A DNA stretch of 43,392 nucleotides from Bacillota bacterium (GTDB lineage Bacteria; Bacillota; Clostridia; Acetivibrionales; JAEXSP01): the NCBI GenBank assembly GCA_023453795.1, contig JAEXSP010000033.1, forward strand, positions 1 to 43,392, in the 5' to 3' direction. The stretch's first letter is position 1; each line of letters begins with the position of its first letter. The notes under the pieces were generated by a model. That model made no database searches and had not been told where the DNA came from. It saw only the letters and a list, made by a program, of their open reading frames with translations. Of the stretch, positions 19,015 through 27,303 are shown one piece after another. A program made the position numbers and the translations under genes.

Positions 19015-19043
19015 ATTATATCTTACGGATAAGATACTGTTAA
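19015..19043 (-). promoter_or_regulatory. Promoter of the PspC gene with palindrome in the spacer
   Basis: On the - strand: -35 TTAACA (19038-19043), 17-bp spacer, -10 TATAAT (19015-19020), about 37 bases before the PspC start codon. The spacer contains the inverted repeat TATCTTA-TCCG-TAAGATA (19019-19036), which reaches into the -10 box and is well placed to act as an operator. Confidence 0.65.
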
Positions 19044-19066
19044 TGTCTGAGGACTTCTAAAAAAAT

Positions 19067-19498
19067 TTATAGCTTATAAACTGTGTCCGACGTAAGCACT
19101 TTAATATTCTGTGCAGACAATGTATCAATTGCCTTTTGAGCATCTTCAACCCTTATAATAACCAGTGCATCATTAGTAGCTTTACCTACAAATGCATACA
19201 TATACTCTATTCCTATCGAATTGCTCTCAAGGACATCAAGAGCCTTTGACAGTCCTCCGGGCTTATCTTCTACAGCGATTGCAATAACATTCGTGCAGCT
19301 TACTGTGAAGCCGTTTTCTTTAAGTATTTCTTCTGCAAGCTCAGGTTTATTTACTATCAGCCTCAGGATCCCGAAGTCGGTAGTATCCGCAATAGATAAT
19401 GCACTGATGTCAATGTCTTTTCCAGCAAGCGTCTTTGTAACCTCCGCGAGCCTTCCGGACTTATTCTCAAGAAAAACCGATATTTGTTTTACCAACAT
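19067..19498 (-). CDS. Tandem ACT-domain protein
   Basis: 143 residues made of two ACT domains (about 1-68 and 69-143). Each starts with a beta strand and the ligand-loop pattern: LENKSGRLAEVTKTL in the first, VEDKPGGLSKALDVL in the second. ACT domains bind amino acids and signal their level. ATG at 19498 is preferred over the in-frame upstream start at 19513 because GGAGGTG lies eight bases before it. It follows the phenylacetate-CoA ligase gene by 44 bases in the same direction; an ACT protein next to paaK/ior genes is a common clostridial and archaeal arrangement. I infer that it senses an aromatic (or other) amino acid and modulates the pathway. Confidence 0.9.
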   Translation of the reverse strand: MLVKQISVFLENKSGRLAEVTKTLAGKDIDISALSIADTTDFGILRLIVNKPELAEEILKENGFTVSCTNVIAIAVEDKPGGLSKALDVLESNSIGIEYMYAFVGKATNDALVIIRVEDAQKAIDTLSAQNIKVLTSDTVYKL

Positions 19499-19542
19499 TA
19501 TGAACACCTCCAATAGAATTAGGCTGGATGGTTTATGTTATA

Positions 19543-20847
19543 TCAAATCTGTCTCTTGTCTATTACACGCTTTGCCTTACCCTCGCTTCTCTCGATGGTC
19601 TTGGGTTCGACAAGCTTGACCTTAGCACTTATTCCAAGAGTGTTTTCTATTTCCTTCTTAATCTTTCTCTCAAGGTCTTCTATCTTTTTGACCTGATCCG
19701 AAAACAAAGCTTGAGTCATCTCAACCCATATTTCAAGCGTATCCAGATTATCTTTCCTGTCAACAATAAGTAAATAATGAGGTGCTGTCTCTCCCATTTC
19801 AAGAAGTACGCTTTCAATCTGTGAAGGGAATACGTTGACGCCCCTTATGATAAGCATGTCATCAGATCTTCCCGAAACTTTGCTCATCCTTACAAGAGTT
19901 CTTCCGCACTCGCATTTTTCATAATTAAGCGAGGATATGTCTCTGGTTCTGTATCTGATTAGAGGCAACCCTTCTTTGGTAATAGTCGTAAATACAAGTT
20001 CTCCCTTTTCCCCCGGCGCTAGAACCTCTTCCGTTTCCGGGTTGATTATTTCCGGAATGAAGTGATCCTCCTGTACATGAAGTCCGCACTGACAGTGACA
20101 TTCAGTTGCCACACCTGGGCCGATTATTTCACTTAGGCCGTATATGTCTATTGTTAGAATTCCCAAACGCTCCTCAATTTCTTTTCTCATGCTGTTTGAC
20201 CACGGTTCAGCTCCAAACACACCGGCTTTCAGCTTGAGCTCCTCTTTCCTGATGCCTGCTTCTTCAAGCTCTTCCGCAAGATACAAGGCATAAGAAGGAG
20301 TGCATGCCAATAGTGTCGTGCCGAAATCCTTCATTATCTGAAGCTGTAATTTTGTATTTCCGCCGGATATCGGTATTACAGAAGCGCCCACTCTTTCAGC
20401 ACCGTAATGCGCTCCGAGTCCGCCCGTAAACAAGCCATACCCGTAGGCTACCTGAATAATGGATTCTTTTTCGGCGCCTGCACTTGTCAAGGTTCTTGCC
20501 ATAACCTCTGCCCAAGTATCAAGGTCTCTTCTGGTGTAGCCCACAACAGTCTTTTTCCCTGTCGTTCCCGAAGAAGCATGGATTCTTACAATCTCGCTCA
20601 TAGGAGTAGCAAATAAGCCATAGGGATAATTGTCCCTTAAATCCTGCTTGTACGTAAAAGGAAGTTTCTTAAGGTCATCAAGCGTATTGATGTCCGCCGG
20701 TTCGACTCCCTTTTTCTGCATCTTCTCTCTGAAAAACGGGACATTGTGGTATATCCGTTTTACAGTGTCTTTCAGTCTGTCCGTCTGAACTCTTTGCATT
20801 TCGTCTCTTGACATACACTCATATGTCTGATTCCAGTACCTCATCAT
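19543..20847 (-). CDS. paaK: Phenylacetate-CoA ligase (aryl-CoA ligase)
   Basis: 434 residues, the usual length for the PaaK branch of adenylate-forming enzymes. Visible motifs: the AMP/phosphate-binding HASSGTTGKKTVVGYT near residue 90, an IYGLSEIIGPG motif near 240, RYRTRD near 300, and a C-terminal GRSDDMLIIRGVNVFP hinge. The cluster ECHCQCGLHV plus later CECG may bind zinc. It interconverts arylacetate + ATP + CoA with arylacetyl-CoA + AMP + PPi. Beside indolepyruvate oxidoreductase it probably recycles CoA or conserves energy during fermentation of aromatic amino acids. GGAGG lies 5 bases before the first ATG and 8 before the second (20844); either could start. A 338-base gap separates it from iorB, so it may have its own promoter. 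Confidence 0.92.
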   Translation of the reverse strand: MMRYWNQTYECMSRDEMQRVQTDRLKDTVKRIYHNVPFFREKMQKKGVEPADINTLDDLKKLPFTYKQDLRDNYPYGLFATPMSEIVRIHASSGTTGKKTVVGYTRRDLDTWAEVMARTLTSAGAEKESIIQVAYGYGLFTGGLGAHYGAERVGASVIPISGGNTKLQLQIMKDFGTTLLACTPSYALYLAEELEEAGIRKEELKLKAGVFGAEPWSNSMRKEIEERLGILTIDIYGLSEIIGPGVATECHCQCGLHVQEDHFIPEIINPETEEVLAPGEKGELVFTTITKEGLPLIRYRTRDISSLNYEKCECGRTLVRMSKVSGRSDDMLIIRGVNVFPSQIESVLLEMGETAPHYLLIVDRKDNLDTLEIWVEMTQALFSDQVKKIEDLERKIKKEIENTLGISAKVKLVEPKTIERSEGKAKRVIDKRQI

Positions 20848-21185
20848 CTTTACCTCCCCTGAAATAAGCTTTCAGCTTAAAGAGTAAGGGTTTAAAAAGT
20901 AATAGTTATTCTTATTAAAATAGAACAGTAAATGCACTAATACAATAAGAAAAACTACACTCTATAAAACTCTTAACTTCAAGCCATATATTACAACCTA
21001 TCTCTCCCCCCCAGGGAAGGCTTTCAGGGATTACGACACATGCCGCCCCACACAAAAGCATAGGCTAAAAATCCAGCTTAGAATATTTACATCATTCTTC
21101 GGCTCTGCAAATCCCCCTGTCATAATGTGCCATCCCCCTTTAGCAAGGGAGGTGTTACAAAGTGACGGAGGGATTCTTAAATGCC
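20848..21185. other. 338-base intergenic region with no gene
   Basis: No convincing coding sequence on either strand. It holds a small palindrome near the ligase gene (TAAGCT-TTC-AGCTTA), an AT-rich stretch that may contain a weak promoter for paaK (TTGTAT-17-TATTTT on the - strand), a C-rich run near 21001-21015, and the long imperfect inverted repeat at 21110-21175 next to the end of iorB. Confidence 0.6.
21110..21175. repeat. Imperfect inverted repeat with 31-nt arms, dispersed-repeat-like
   Basis: Left arm 21110-21140 and right arm 21145-21175 are reverse complements at 22 of 31 positions, around a 4-base loop. The arms carry the phrases CCCCCTTTAGCAAGGGAGG and GTGACGGAGGGATT, of a kind I recall from noncoding repeats scattered through clostridial genomes. 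Ten bases beyond its right arm is the stop of iorB. Confidence 0.6.
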
Positions 21186-21761
21186 CTAACCCAATTTGTA
21201 CCCTTCTTCAAAAGCCTTAAGGTTTACATCAATTACCTTTGGCGGAATTACTTCCTTCATCGCCTCAATCCATACTTCCTTGGAAATGCTCGTTGATTTA
21301 GCCATAACTCCAAGCAATACGATATTAACCGCTTTTATATTTCCGCATGCTTTTGCTATCGATAGAGCATCAACTGATACTATATTATCATAATTATTCT
21401 TTAATTTTCCAATAATTTCTTCCGGATATTTTGCTTTTCCCATAATAACAGGCATGGGGTCGATCCGCTGTTCATTTATTATCATTTTTCCATCAGGCGT
21501 TAGGAACTCGATCCACCTCAAGGCTTCAAGCTGTTCAAACGAAAGAATAATATCCGCTTCACCCTTTTCAATCAGCGGTGAATATACTTTATCACCAAGC
21601 TTAACATAGGTTACAACACTTCCGCCTCTTTGGGACATTCCATGGACTTCCGAAACCTTTACATCATAGTTCTCCTTCAGCGCAACATTTCCAAGAACTC
21701 TGCTGGCCAATAAGGTTCCCTGTCCACCGACACCAACCAACATGATACTAAGCTTTTTCAT
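21186..21761 (-). CDS. iorB: Indolepyruvate:ferredoxin oxidoreductase, beta subunit
   Basis: 191 residues. The N-terminal KKLSIMLVGVGGQGTLLASRVLG-type segment (GVGGQGT at about 11-17) is the signature of the gamma/beta domain of 2-oxoacid:ferredoxin oxidoreductases, followed by EVHGMSQRGGSV. It partners IorA in oxidative decarboxylation of aryl pyruvates to aryl-acetyl-CoA, reducing ferredoxin. ATG at 21761 is chosen over an upstream in-frame start because AGGTGA lies five bases before it and because family homology begins there; the gene overlaps the end of iorA by 14 bases, which implies translational coupling and equal stoichiometry. Confidence 0.94.
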   Translation of the reverse strand: MKKLSIMLVGVGGQGTLLASRVLGNVALKENYDVKVSEVHGMSQRGGSVVTYVKLGDKVYSPLIEKGEADIILSFEQLEALRWIEFLTPDGKMIINEQRIDPMPVIMGKAKYPEEIIGKLKNNYDNIVSVDALSIAKACGNIKAVNIVLLGVMAKSTSISKEVWIEAMKEVIPPKVIDVNLKAFEEGYKLG

Positions 21762-23499
21762 TACGGTCACCTGCCTTTTCAAAAGCATCAAAACTGCAAA
21801 CCTTTGTGCATAGCTTGCAGCCGACACACAAAGCTTCATTTACTTCAATAAAATCACCCTTGTCTACAATAGCAGGGCAGCCTACCTTCATGCAAAGCTT
21901 GCATTTCTTGCATTTTTCCTTATTTATACTTAATGCACCGTCAAATTTAACATGTTTAAGAAGGGCACACGGCCTTTGTGAAATAATGACCGAAGGTTCA
22001 TCGCTCTGAACCTCTTCCTTGACCACCTTTTCAAATTCTTTGATATCAAAGGGATCGGCAATCCTGACTCTGGTTATTCCGACCGCATAAGCCAGCTTTT
22101 CCAGATCTACCTGTTTTGTTGGTTCCCCCTTGATAGTGAACCCAGTTGTAGGATTGTGCTGATGCCCTGTCATTCCGGTTATGGAGTTATCAAGGATAAT
22201 GACTGTTGAAACGCCTTTATTATAAACTATATCAATCAAACCTGTAATTCCTGAATGAATGAATGTAGAATCACCAATTACAGCAACGGTATTTTTGCCA
22301 AATTCCTTGCCTCTGGCCTTTTCCATGCCATGAGCCATACTTACGCTCGCACCCATACATACACAGGTATCCATTGCTTCTGTCGGAGGCAGCGCGCCAA
22401 GTGTATAGCATCCAATATCTCCGCTAACATTCAGCTTAAGTTTCTTAAGAACATAATACATTCCTCTGTGAGGACAGCCGGGACACATTACAGGCGGCCT
22501 TACAGGTACTGTTTCGTTGATTTTTGCCGTACTCTCGGTCTTTTGCCCAAGAACTTTCTCTTTTATGAGCTGGGCACTGAATTCGCCTGTAACAGGCAAG
22601 AGCTCTTTGCCTTTAACGGGAATTCCCATTTTTCTTATTTGATTTTCGAAGAACGGTTCAAGCTCTTCAACAACATATAAAGTCTTTACTTCACGTGCGA
22701 AATCCTCAATCATCTTTTCGGGTAATGGATAAACCATACCTATTTTGAGGTATGAGACATCGCCGAAGGCTTCTCGCGCATATTGATAAGATATTCCGCT
22801 GGTAATTACCCCAATATCCTTGCTTCCCCATTCAATCCTGTTCAATGAACAGGTATTTGAAAATTCCCGAAGCGCTGCCATACGTTTTTCAACCTCGATG
22901 TGCCTTTTTCTAGCCATAGCGGGCATCATAACATATTTATTGAAATCTTTGCTGTAGTCCTTCAGTTTAAATGAATTTTTCTCGCCTTCTTCCACAACAC
23001 TCTGTGAATGAGCAATTCTCGTTGTAAGTCTGACAATGACCGGACTGTCGAAGCTTTCACTTATTTCAAACGCTTCTTTTACAAAATCCTTGCACTCCTG
23101 ACTATTGGCAGGTTCAAGCATCGGTACCTTCGACGATCTGGCATAAAACCTACTGTCCTGCTCATTTTGCGAGCTGTGCATTCCAGGATCGTCAGCTACC
23201 ATTATCACAAGGCCCCCGTTTACACCTGTATATGAAACTGTAAACAAGGGATCTGCAGCAACATTAAGTCCAACATGCTTCATCGAGCATATTGACCGTG
23301 CACCTGCCACTGAGGCCCCTATTGCAACCTCTAAGGCAACCTTTTCATTTGGTGACCATTCTGAATATATTTCATTATATTTCGCAATATTCTCTGTTAT
23401 TTCTGTACTTGGTGTACCAGGGTAAGCCGTTGCGACAGATACACCTGCCTCATAAGCCCCTCTGGCAACTGCTTCGTTGCCGAGCATCAGCTTTTTCAT
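21748..23499 (-). CDS. iorA: Indolepyruvate:ferredoxin oxidoreductase, alpha subunit
   Basis: 583 residues, full length for IorA. Order of parts: N-terminal pyrimidine-binding region (GNEAVARGAYEAGV, AYPGTPSTEI), a central transketolase-C-like domain, then the thiamine diphosphate domain with CPGCPHRGMYYVLKK (~340), GDIGCYTLG, the GDSTFIHSGITGL motif and DNSITGMTGHQ, and a C-terminal ferredoxin module with two CxxCxxC-type clusters (KKCKLCMKVGCP and CVGCKLCTKVC). The enzyme converts indolepyruvate, phenylpyruvate or 4-hydroxyphenylpyruvate to the aryl-acetyl-CoA with reduced ferredoxin. ATG at 23499 is set by GGGGGA seven bases upstream; the longer in-frame extension to 23532 lacks a binding site. 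A consensus promoter lies 45 bases upstream. Confidence 0.96.
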   Translation of the reverse strand: MKKLMLGNEAVARGAYEAGVSVATAYPGTPSTEITENIAKYNEIYSEWSPNEKVALEVAIGASVAGARSICSMKHVGLNVAADPLFTVSYTGVNGGLVIMVADDPGMHSSQNEQDSRFYARSSKVPMLEPANSQECKDFVKEAFEISESFDSPVIVRLTTRIAHSQSVVEEGEKNSFKLKDYSKDFNKYVMMPAMARKRHIEVEKRMAALREFSNTCSLNRIEWGSKDIGVITSGISYQYAREAFGDVSYLKIGMVYPLPEKMIEDFAREVKTLYVVEELEPFFENQIRKMGIPVKGKELLPVTGEFSAQLIKEKVLGQKTESTAKINETVPVRPPVMCPGCPHRGMYYVLKKLKLNVSGDIGCYTLGALPPTEAMDTCVCMGASVSMAHGMEKARGKEFGKNTVAVIGDSTFIHSGITGLIDIVYNKGVSTVIILDNSITGMTGHQHNPTTGFTIKGEPTKQVDLEKLAYAVGITRVRIADPFDIKEFEKVVKEEVQSDEPSVIISQRPCALLKHVKFDGALSINKEKCKKCKLCMKVGCPAIVDKGDFIEVNEALCVGCKLCTKVCSFDAFEKAGDRNEKA

Positions 23500-23543
23500 C
23501 TTTCTTCCCCCATTCAATTGGAAGTATTTCAATCTTCTCGTAT

Positions 23544-23572
23544 ATTATAAAATAATAAAGCTTCATTGTAAA
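23544..23572 (-). promoter_or_regulatory. Sigma-A promoter of iorAB
   Basis: On the - strand: -35 TTTACA (23567-23572), 17-bp spacer, -10 TATAAT (23544-23549). The predicted transcript begins near 23537, giving a leader of about 38 bases before the iorA ATG. Confidence 0.75.
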
Positions 23573-23585
23573 TGAAACCCTTCAA

Positions 23586-23626
23586 TTTTAAAAAAAATCC
23601 GGGTATGTCAATTAGCATACCCAGAT
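23586..23626 (-). terminator. Terminator of the lactate permease gene
   Basis: On the - strand the stem CTGGGTATG / CATACCCGG (7 perfect bp extended by 3 more after a mismatch) is followed by a run of eight T residues, starting 13 bases after the permease stop. It separates the permease from iorAB. Confidence 0.8.
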
Positions 23627-23638
23627 TCAAACTAAGCT

Positions 23639-25252
23639 TTATATTAATTTAATTCCTGACTTAATAAGAATAAAAGCAAATATTGCTGTTATTGTTGTAA
23701 GAATTATGGAGAAAACAAACGCAGTCCTTATGACCTTGTTTTCCTCACCAAGCTTGTCTATTGATGCGGCAGCATTCTGCAGCTTCGCCGGTGATATAAC
23801 ACTTGCAAGTCCTCCTCCGAAGGCTAATGCCGCTGTAACCAGCAATGCACCGGTAAGGCTGAGATTCAGCTCTTTCGATGTCTGAATGGTATACTTTGTA
23901 AACATTCCGATAGTCGAGGCCTCGCTTCCGGTAATAAATCCCCCAAGCAGTCCAATGAAGGATACAATAGCTCCATAACCACTATGGAAAGCATCTGCCG
24001 ATGCCTGTGCAAGCACCTGAACCATATTCTTGCCCGATTCGAATGCTTTTGTGGTCATATTGAAGCCGGACATGTTCATTATTTCACCTATTGCAAAGAA
24101 AATTGCCGCTGAAAAAACCGGTCTCGGAGCCCTTTTTCCCCAAACCTTAAGAGTATCCTTTATTTGTGACCGCTTTGGCAATATAATCAGCATAGATAGG
24201 ATTACACTTACAAGTATCCATGTATAGGCATTCCACAAGAACCTTGTAGCTATCGGCATACCGTCAGCCGAAAGATTTTTGATCGGAAACAGCCAATCAT
24301 AATATAGAGTATTGAAAAAGTTTTTCGGTATATTTAATACAAGAATAATTACTATTAATATAGCCCATGGTGATAATGCCTTCCACAATGGGTATTGTTT
24401 TTCATATTCAAGTTCTTCGTTTGTCAATTTACTCCTGTCAATGACCTTCTTTCCGGTAACAAGAAGATATATTACCATGGCAGCTATTACTGCTATGCCG
24501 CATAAAACGCCCGTCAAGGCAACCAGATTATCGTATCTGTTTGTAAAATATGCTACCAAAGCTATAACAGCACCGCTAACCAGACATGGCAGCCAGCCTT
24601 TTTTGACAGCCTCCATTTTACCAACTATCCAAAGCATACTGAATCCTATAAGAGTTGAAACCAAAGGCAGGAACATATAGAATACTCTTCCCGCTTGCGA
24701 AAGAGTTATATGCTGTCCGTCTCCAAGGAATTTATTTGCCAGGTCGACAAAAACAACAATAGGTGCCCCGAGAAGTGCATATGTACAAAGTGAATCATAG
24801 CCGATTGCCGGAAGAGCAATAGCTACATATGTCGAATATCCCATTGCAATAAGAATCGGCGGAAGTATTGACACAGGAGTTGCACCAACTGCAACCATCA
24901 AGGTGCCGAATCCGATGTTGATCATCATTATCTGAACTGCTCTGTTTTCGCTTGAAATAGTTTTAATAAAAATAATAATTCTTTTTAATGCTCCGGTCTT
25001 TTCCATGAAAGCCATCTGCAGCAAAGAAGTTGCAACTATCAAAGAAACCGGAAATGACTTGATAAATCCTGCAAGAGTTGAACGGAAAATAACTTCCGCT
25101 GAAGTCTTAAATGCAAAAAAAGCAATTATAGAAATGACAGCCCAACCAACTATTCCGCTTATGTCTGCAGGCTTTTTCCAGACTATAAGCATTGCCAAAA
25201 TGACCAAGATCGGAACCAAGGTCAAAAGGAGTGAACCCCACGATACACTCAT
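23639..25252 (-). CDS. lctP: L-lactate permease family transporter
   Basis: 537 residues, typical for the LctP family, with about a dozen hydrophobic helices. The family signature is visible near residues 110-135 (GFGTLMVAVGATPVSILPP), and GFITGSEASTIGMF plus GGGLASVISPAKLQNAAASI near the C-terminus are also conserved in this family. Known members import lactate or glycolate with protons or sodium. No lactate dehydrogenase or utilisation gene lies nearby; the neighbours are the arylpyruvate oxidoreductase and aryl-CoA ligase genes, so transport of another 2-hydroxy acid (for example an aryl lactate) is conceivable, but this is inference only. The ATG start is preceded by AGGA at short spacing. 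The gene is transcribed alone and ends at a clear terminator. Confidence 0.92.
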   Translation of the reverse strand: MSVSWGSLLLTLVPILVILAMLIVWKKPADISGIVGWAVISIIAFFAFKTSAEVIFRSTLAGFIKSFPVSLIVATSLLQMAFMEKTGALKRIIIFIKTISSENRAVQIMMINIGFGTLMVAVGATPVSILPPILIAMGYSTYVAIALPAIGYDSLCTYALLGAPIVVFVDLANKFLGDGQHITLSQAGRVFYMFLPLVSTLIGFSMLWIVGKMEAVKKGWLPCLVSGAVIALVAYFTNRYDNLVALTGVLCGIAVIAAMVIYLLVTGKKVIDRSKLTNEELEYEKQYPLWKALSPWAILIVIILVLNIPKNFFNTLYYDWLFPIKNLSADGMPIATRFLWNAYTWILVSVILSMLIILPKRSQIKDTLKVWGKRAPRPVFSAAIFFAIGEIMNMSGFNMTTKAFESGKNMVQVLAQASADAFHSGYGAIVSFIGLLGGFITGSEASTIGMFTKYTIQTSKELNLSLTGALLVTAALAFGGGLASVISPAKLQNAAASIDKLGEENKVIRTAFVFSIILTTITAIFAFILIKSGIKLI

Positions 25253-25426
25253 ACCGTCCTACCATCCTTCCAATATTTTAGTTTTTAATACCCAACCATA
25301 CTACTTCACTTCGAAGTACGCATAAGGAAATTATCACGTTCATTATTTTATATCAACTATCAAAAAAAATAAAGAACTTTTTTGTCATTATGTTCTCTTT
25401 CATAAAGCTTTTTATTTGATTACATA

Positions 25427-25508
25427 AACTCAGCCTTTGGTTCTTATCAAAGGCTGAGTTAACTGTCAACTCAGCCTTTGGTTCTTATCAAAGGCTGAGT
25501 TAACTGTC
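25427..25508. repeat. Two perfect tandem copies of a 41-bp hairpin unit
   Basis: Units 25427-25467 and 25468-25508 are identical. Each holds the 13-bp inverted repeat AACTCAGCCTTTG / CAAAGGCTGAGTT around an 8-base loop, followed by AACTGTC. They begin 13 bases past the stop of the beta-CASP gene, so they probably act as a doubled terminator or 3'-end hairpin for it, though a long T-tract is lacking on the - strand. Confidence 0.85.
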
Positions 25509-25521
25509 AACTGTAAAGCAA

Positions 25522-27147
25522 TTATCTCAATATGTCCACCATGGATTTTTCAAGGCTCTTAAGCTTGATTCTCAGTTCGTCGACCTCCTGATCATGCTTC
25601 TCTTCCTTAAGATCCATTTTAACTATTTCAGACAACTCATCAAACTCTTCTTTCAAGGTTTCCATCAACTCAATGATTGCAAGACGCTTGAAGGTGTAGC
25701 TTACTTCCGGTTTTTCAATGCTTTGTACAACCTTATTGGCACTGATCACGAAGGATTCGCCTTTTGAAGGAATAACGGTCTCAAGATTGAATTTCTGTGA
25801 CAGAAGTCCGGCAAATTCTCCCATACCTTCTTCCTCACCGTGAACAATGAAAACCTTGGCCGGCTTTTTTCTAAATTTGCCGACCCATTCAAGAAGGCCG
25901 TCTCTGTCTGCATGCCCTGAAAATCCTTCAATCATTTCTATTTTGGCGTTAACCAGAATGTCCTCGCCGAAAAGCTTAACCTTTTTTGCCCCATCAACCA
26001 ATTTTCTTCCAAGAGTCCCAATTGCCTGATATCCGACAAAAAGAATTGTAGATTCCTTCCTCCAGAGGTTATGCTTGAGATGATGTTTTATTCTTCCGGC
26101 TTCACACATGCCGCTCGCTGATATTATGATTATATTGTCACGACGGTCATTGAGCGCTCTTGATTCATCAGGGCTCTTAGTGAATTGGAGTCCCGGAAAA
26201 TCAAGAGGGTTATCACCGTTTTCTATGTATTCTCTTGCTTCTTCATCGTAGCAGTCAAGATTTCTTCTGAAGATTTCCGTAGCCGATAATGCAAGCGGAC
26301 TGTCAACGAATACAGGTATATGGAATAGCTTATTAATCTTTTCATCGAGCTTTCCGCGCTGCTTGTACAGGTCGTATATGACTTCCTGCGTCCTGCCGAC
26401 AGCAAAGGAAGGTATTACAACATTTCCGCCTCTTTCAATTGTTTCAAGGATTATATCCACAAAGCGTTCTACCTTATTTTTTTTATCATCATGCAGCCTG
26501 TTTCCGTATGTGGATTCTATAATCAGATAATCAGCACTTTCAATTGGAGTACGATCCTTCAAAATCGGGATGTCTTTATTTCCAAGGTCGCCGGAAAATA
26601 CGACCTTTGTTTCCTCACCGTTTTCATCGATCCATATCTCAATAATTGAGGAGCCAAGTATGTGGCCTGCATCATTGAAACGAACCTTTATTTCATCATT
26701 TATTTTGAATACTTCGTCATAATTGACATTTTTAAAAAGGCTGATGCAGTCAACTGCATTTTGGTACGTATACAATGGTTCTACCGGATGCTTGCCGGCC
26801 CTTTGCCTTTTTCTGTTCAGCCATTCATTTTCAAGCTCCTGAATATGTCCGCAATCAGGCAGCATGATTGAACATAATTCCGAGGTAGCTTTGGTAGCGT
26901 AAATGTCGCCTTTAAAGCCATCTATAAAAATTTTAGGTATCCTTCCGCTGTGATCTATATGAGCATGGGTCAATAAGATGAAGTTCAAGTCCGCCGGATT
27001 AAATGGAAATTCTTCCTTGTTTAACGCTATTTCTTTTGAATGTCCCTGAAACATTCCGCAATCTACTAAAAACTTTGTATTTCTGGTTTCAATGTAATAG
27101 CATGAACCTGTTACTGTTTTAGCGGCTCCCAGAAAAGTTATTTTCAT
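25522..27147 (-). CDS. Beta-CASP metallo-beta-lactamase-fold RNA-processing hydrolase
   Basis: 541 residues. Lactamase motifs: HAHIDH at residues 61-66, a GHILGSSIIEI His and a FSGDLGN Asp further on. Beta-CASP motifs follow: IIESTYGNR, VVIPSFAVGRTQEV, SASGMCEAGRIKHHL, GFSGHAD and FIVHGEEEGM. This is the Ysh1/CPSF-73-like branch, whose members cleave RNA as endo- or 5'-exonucleases with two zinc ions. The C-terminal ~70 residues are highly charged and helical, probably a coiled coil for self-association. The start has GAGAGGTG upstream. It is transcribed alone between a terminator upstream (27225-27260) and a doubled hairpin downstream. It is not RNase J itself; the exact RNA target is unknown. 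Confidence 0.92.
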   Translation of the reverse strand: MKITFLGAAKTVTGSCYYIETRNTKFLVDCGMFQGHSKEIALNKEEFPFNPADLNFILLTHAHIDHSGRIPKIFIDGFKGDIYATKATSELCSIMLPDCGHIQELENEWLNRKRQRAGKHPVEPLYTYQNAVDCISLFKNVNYDEVFKINDEIKVRFNDAGHILGSSIIEIWIDENGEETKVVFSGDLGNKDIPILKDRTPIESADYLIIESTYGNRLHDDKKNKVERFVDIILETIERGGNVVIPSFAVGRTQEVIYDLYKQRGKLDEKINKLFHIPVFVDSPLALSATEIFRRNLDCYDEEAREYIENGDNPLDFPGLQFTKSPDESRALNDRRDNIIIISASGMCEAGRIKHHLKHNLWRKESTILFVGYQAIGTLGRKLVDGAKKVKLFGEDILVNAKIEMIEGFSGHADRDGLLEWVGKFRKKPAKVFIVHGEEEGMGEFAGLLSQKFNLETVIPSKGESFVISANKVVQSIEKPEVSYTFKRLAIIELMETLKEEFDELSEIVKMDLKEEKHDQEVDELRIKLKSLEKSMVDILR

Positions 27148-27224
27148 ATGACACCTCTCAGAATGTGACTTATACGTTATTACTTCGACGTAATTATCAT
27201 TTATTCCTTCTACATTAGCACTTT

Positions 27225-27260
27225 TTAAAAAAAATCGAATGTGTTTCGGTCACATTCGAC
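27225..27260 (-). terminator. Terminator of the RnfD-RnfC fusion gene
   Basis: On the - strand: stem TCGAATGTG / CACATTCGA (9 bp) around ACCGAAA, followed by eight T residues. It is near-symmetric (the + strand also has CTTTTTC after the stem), but the strong tract fits the fusion gene that ends at 27304. Confidence 0.85.
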
Positions 27261-27303
27261 TTTTTCATATTTTGGAGTATTAATTATGCATTTAAAGTTT
27301 TTG

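Noticed and set aside
20868..20885. TAAGCT-TTC-AGCTTA palindrome near the paaK start
   Set aside because: Six base pairs, no T-tract and no alternative pairing seen, so an attenuator is not supported.
25308..25317. 10-bp palindrome ACTTCGAAGT upstream of the lactate permease
   Set aside because: Short, and not similar to known lactate-regulator sites; no good promoter could be fixed next to it.
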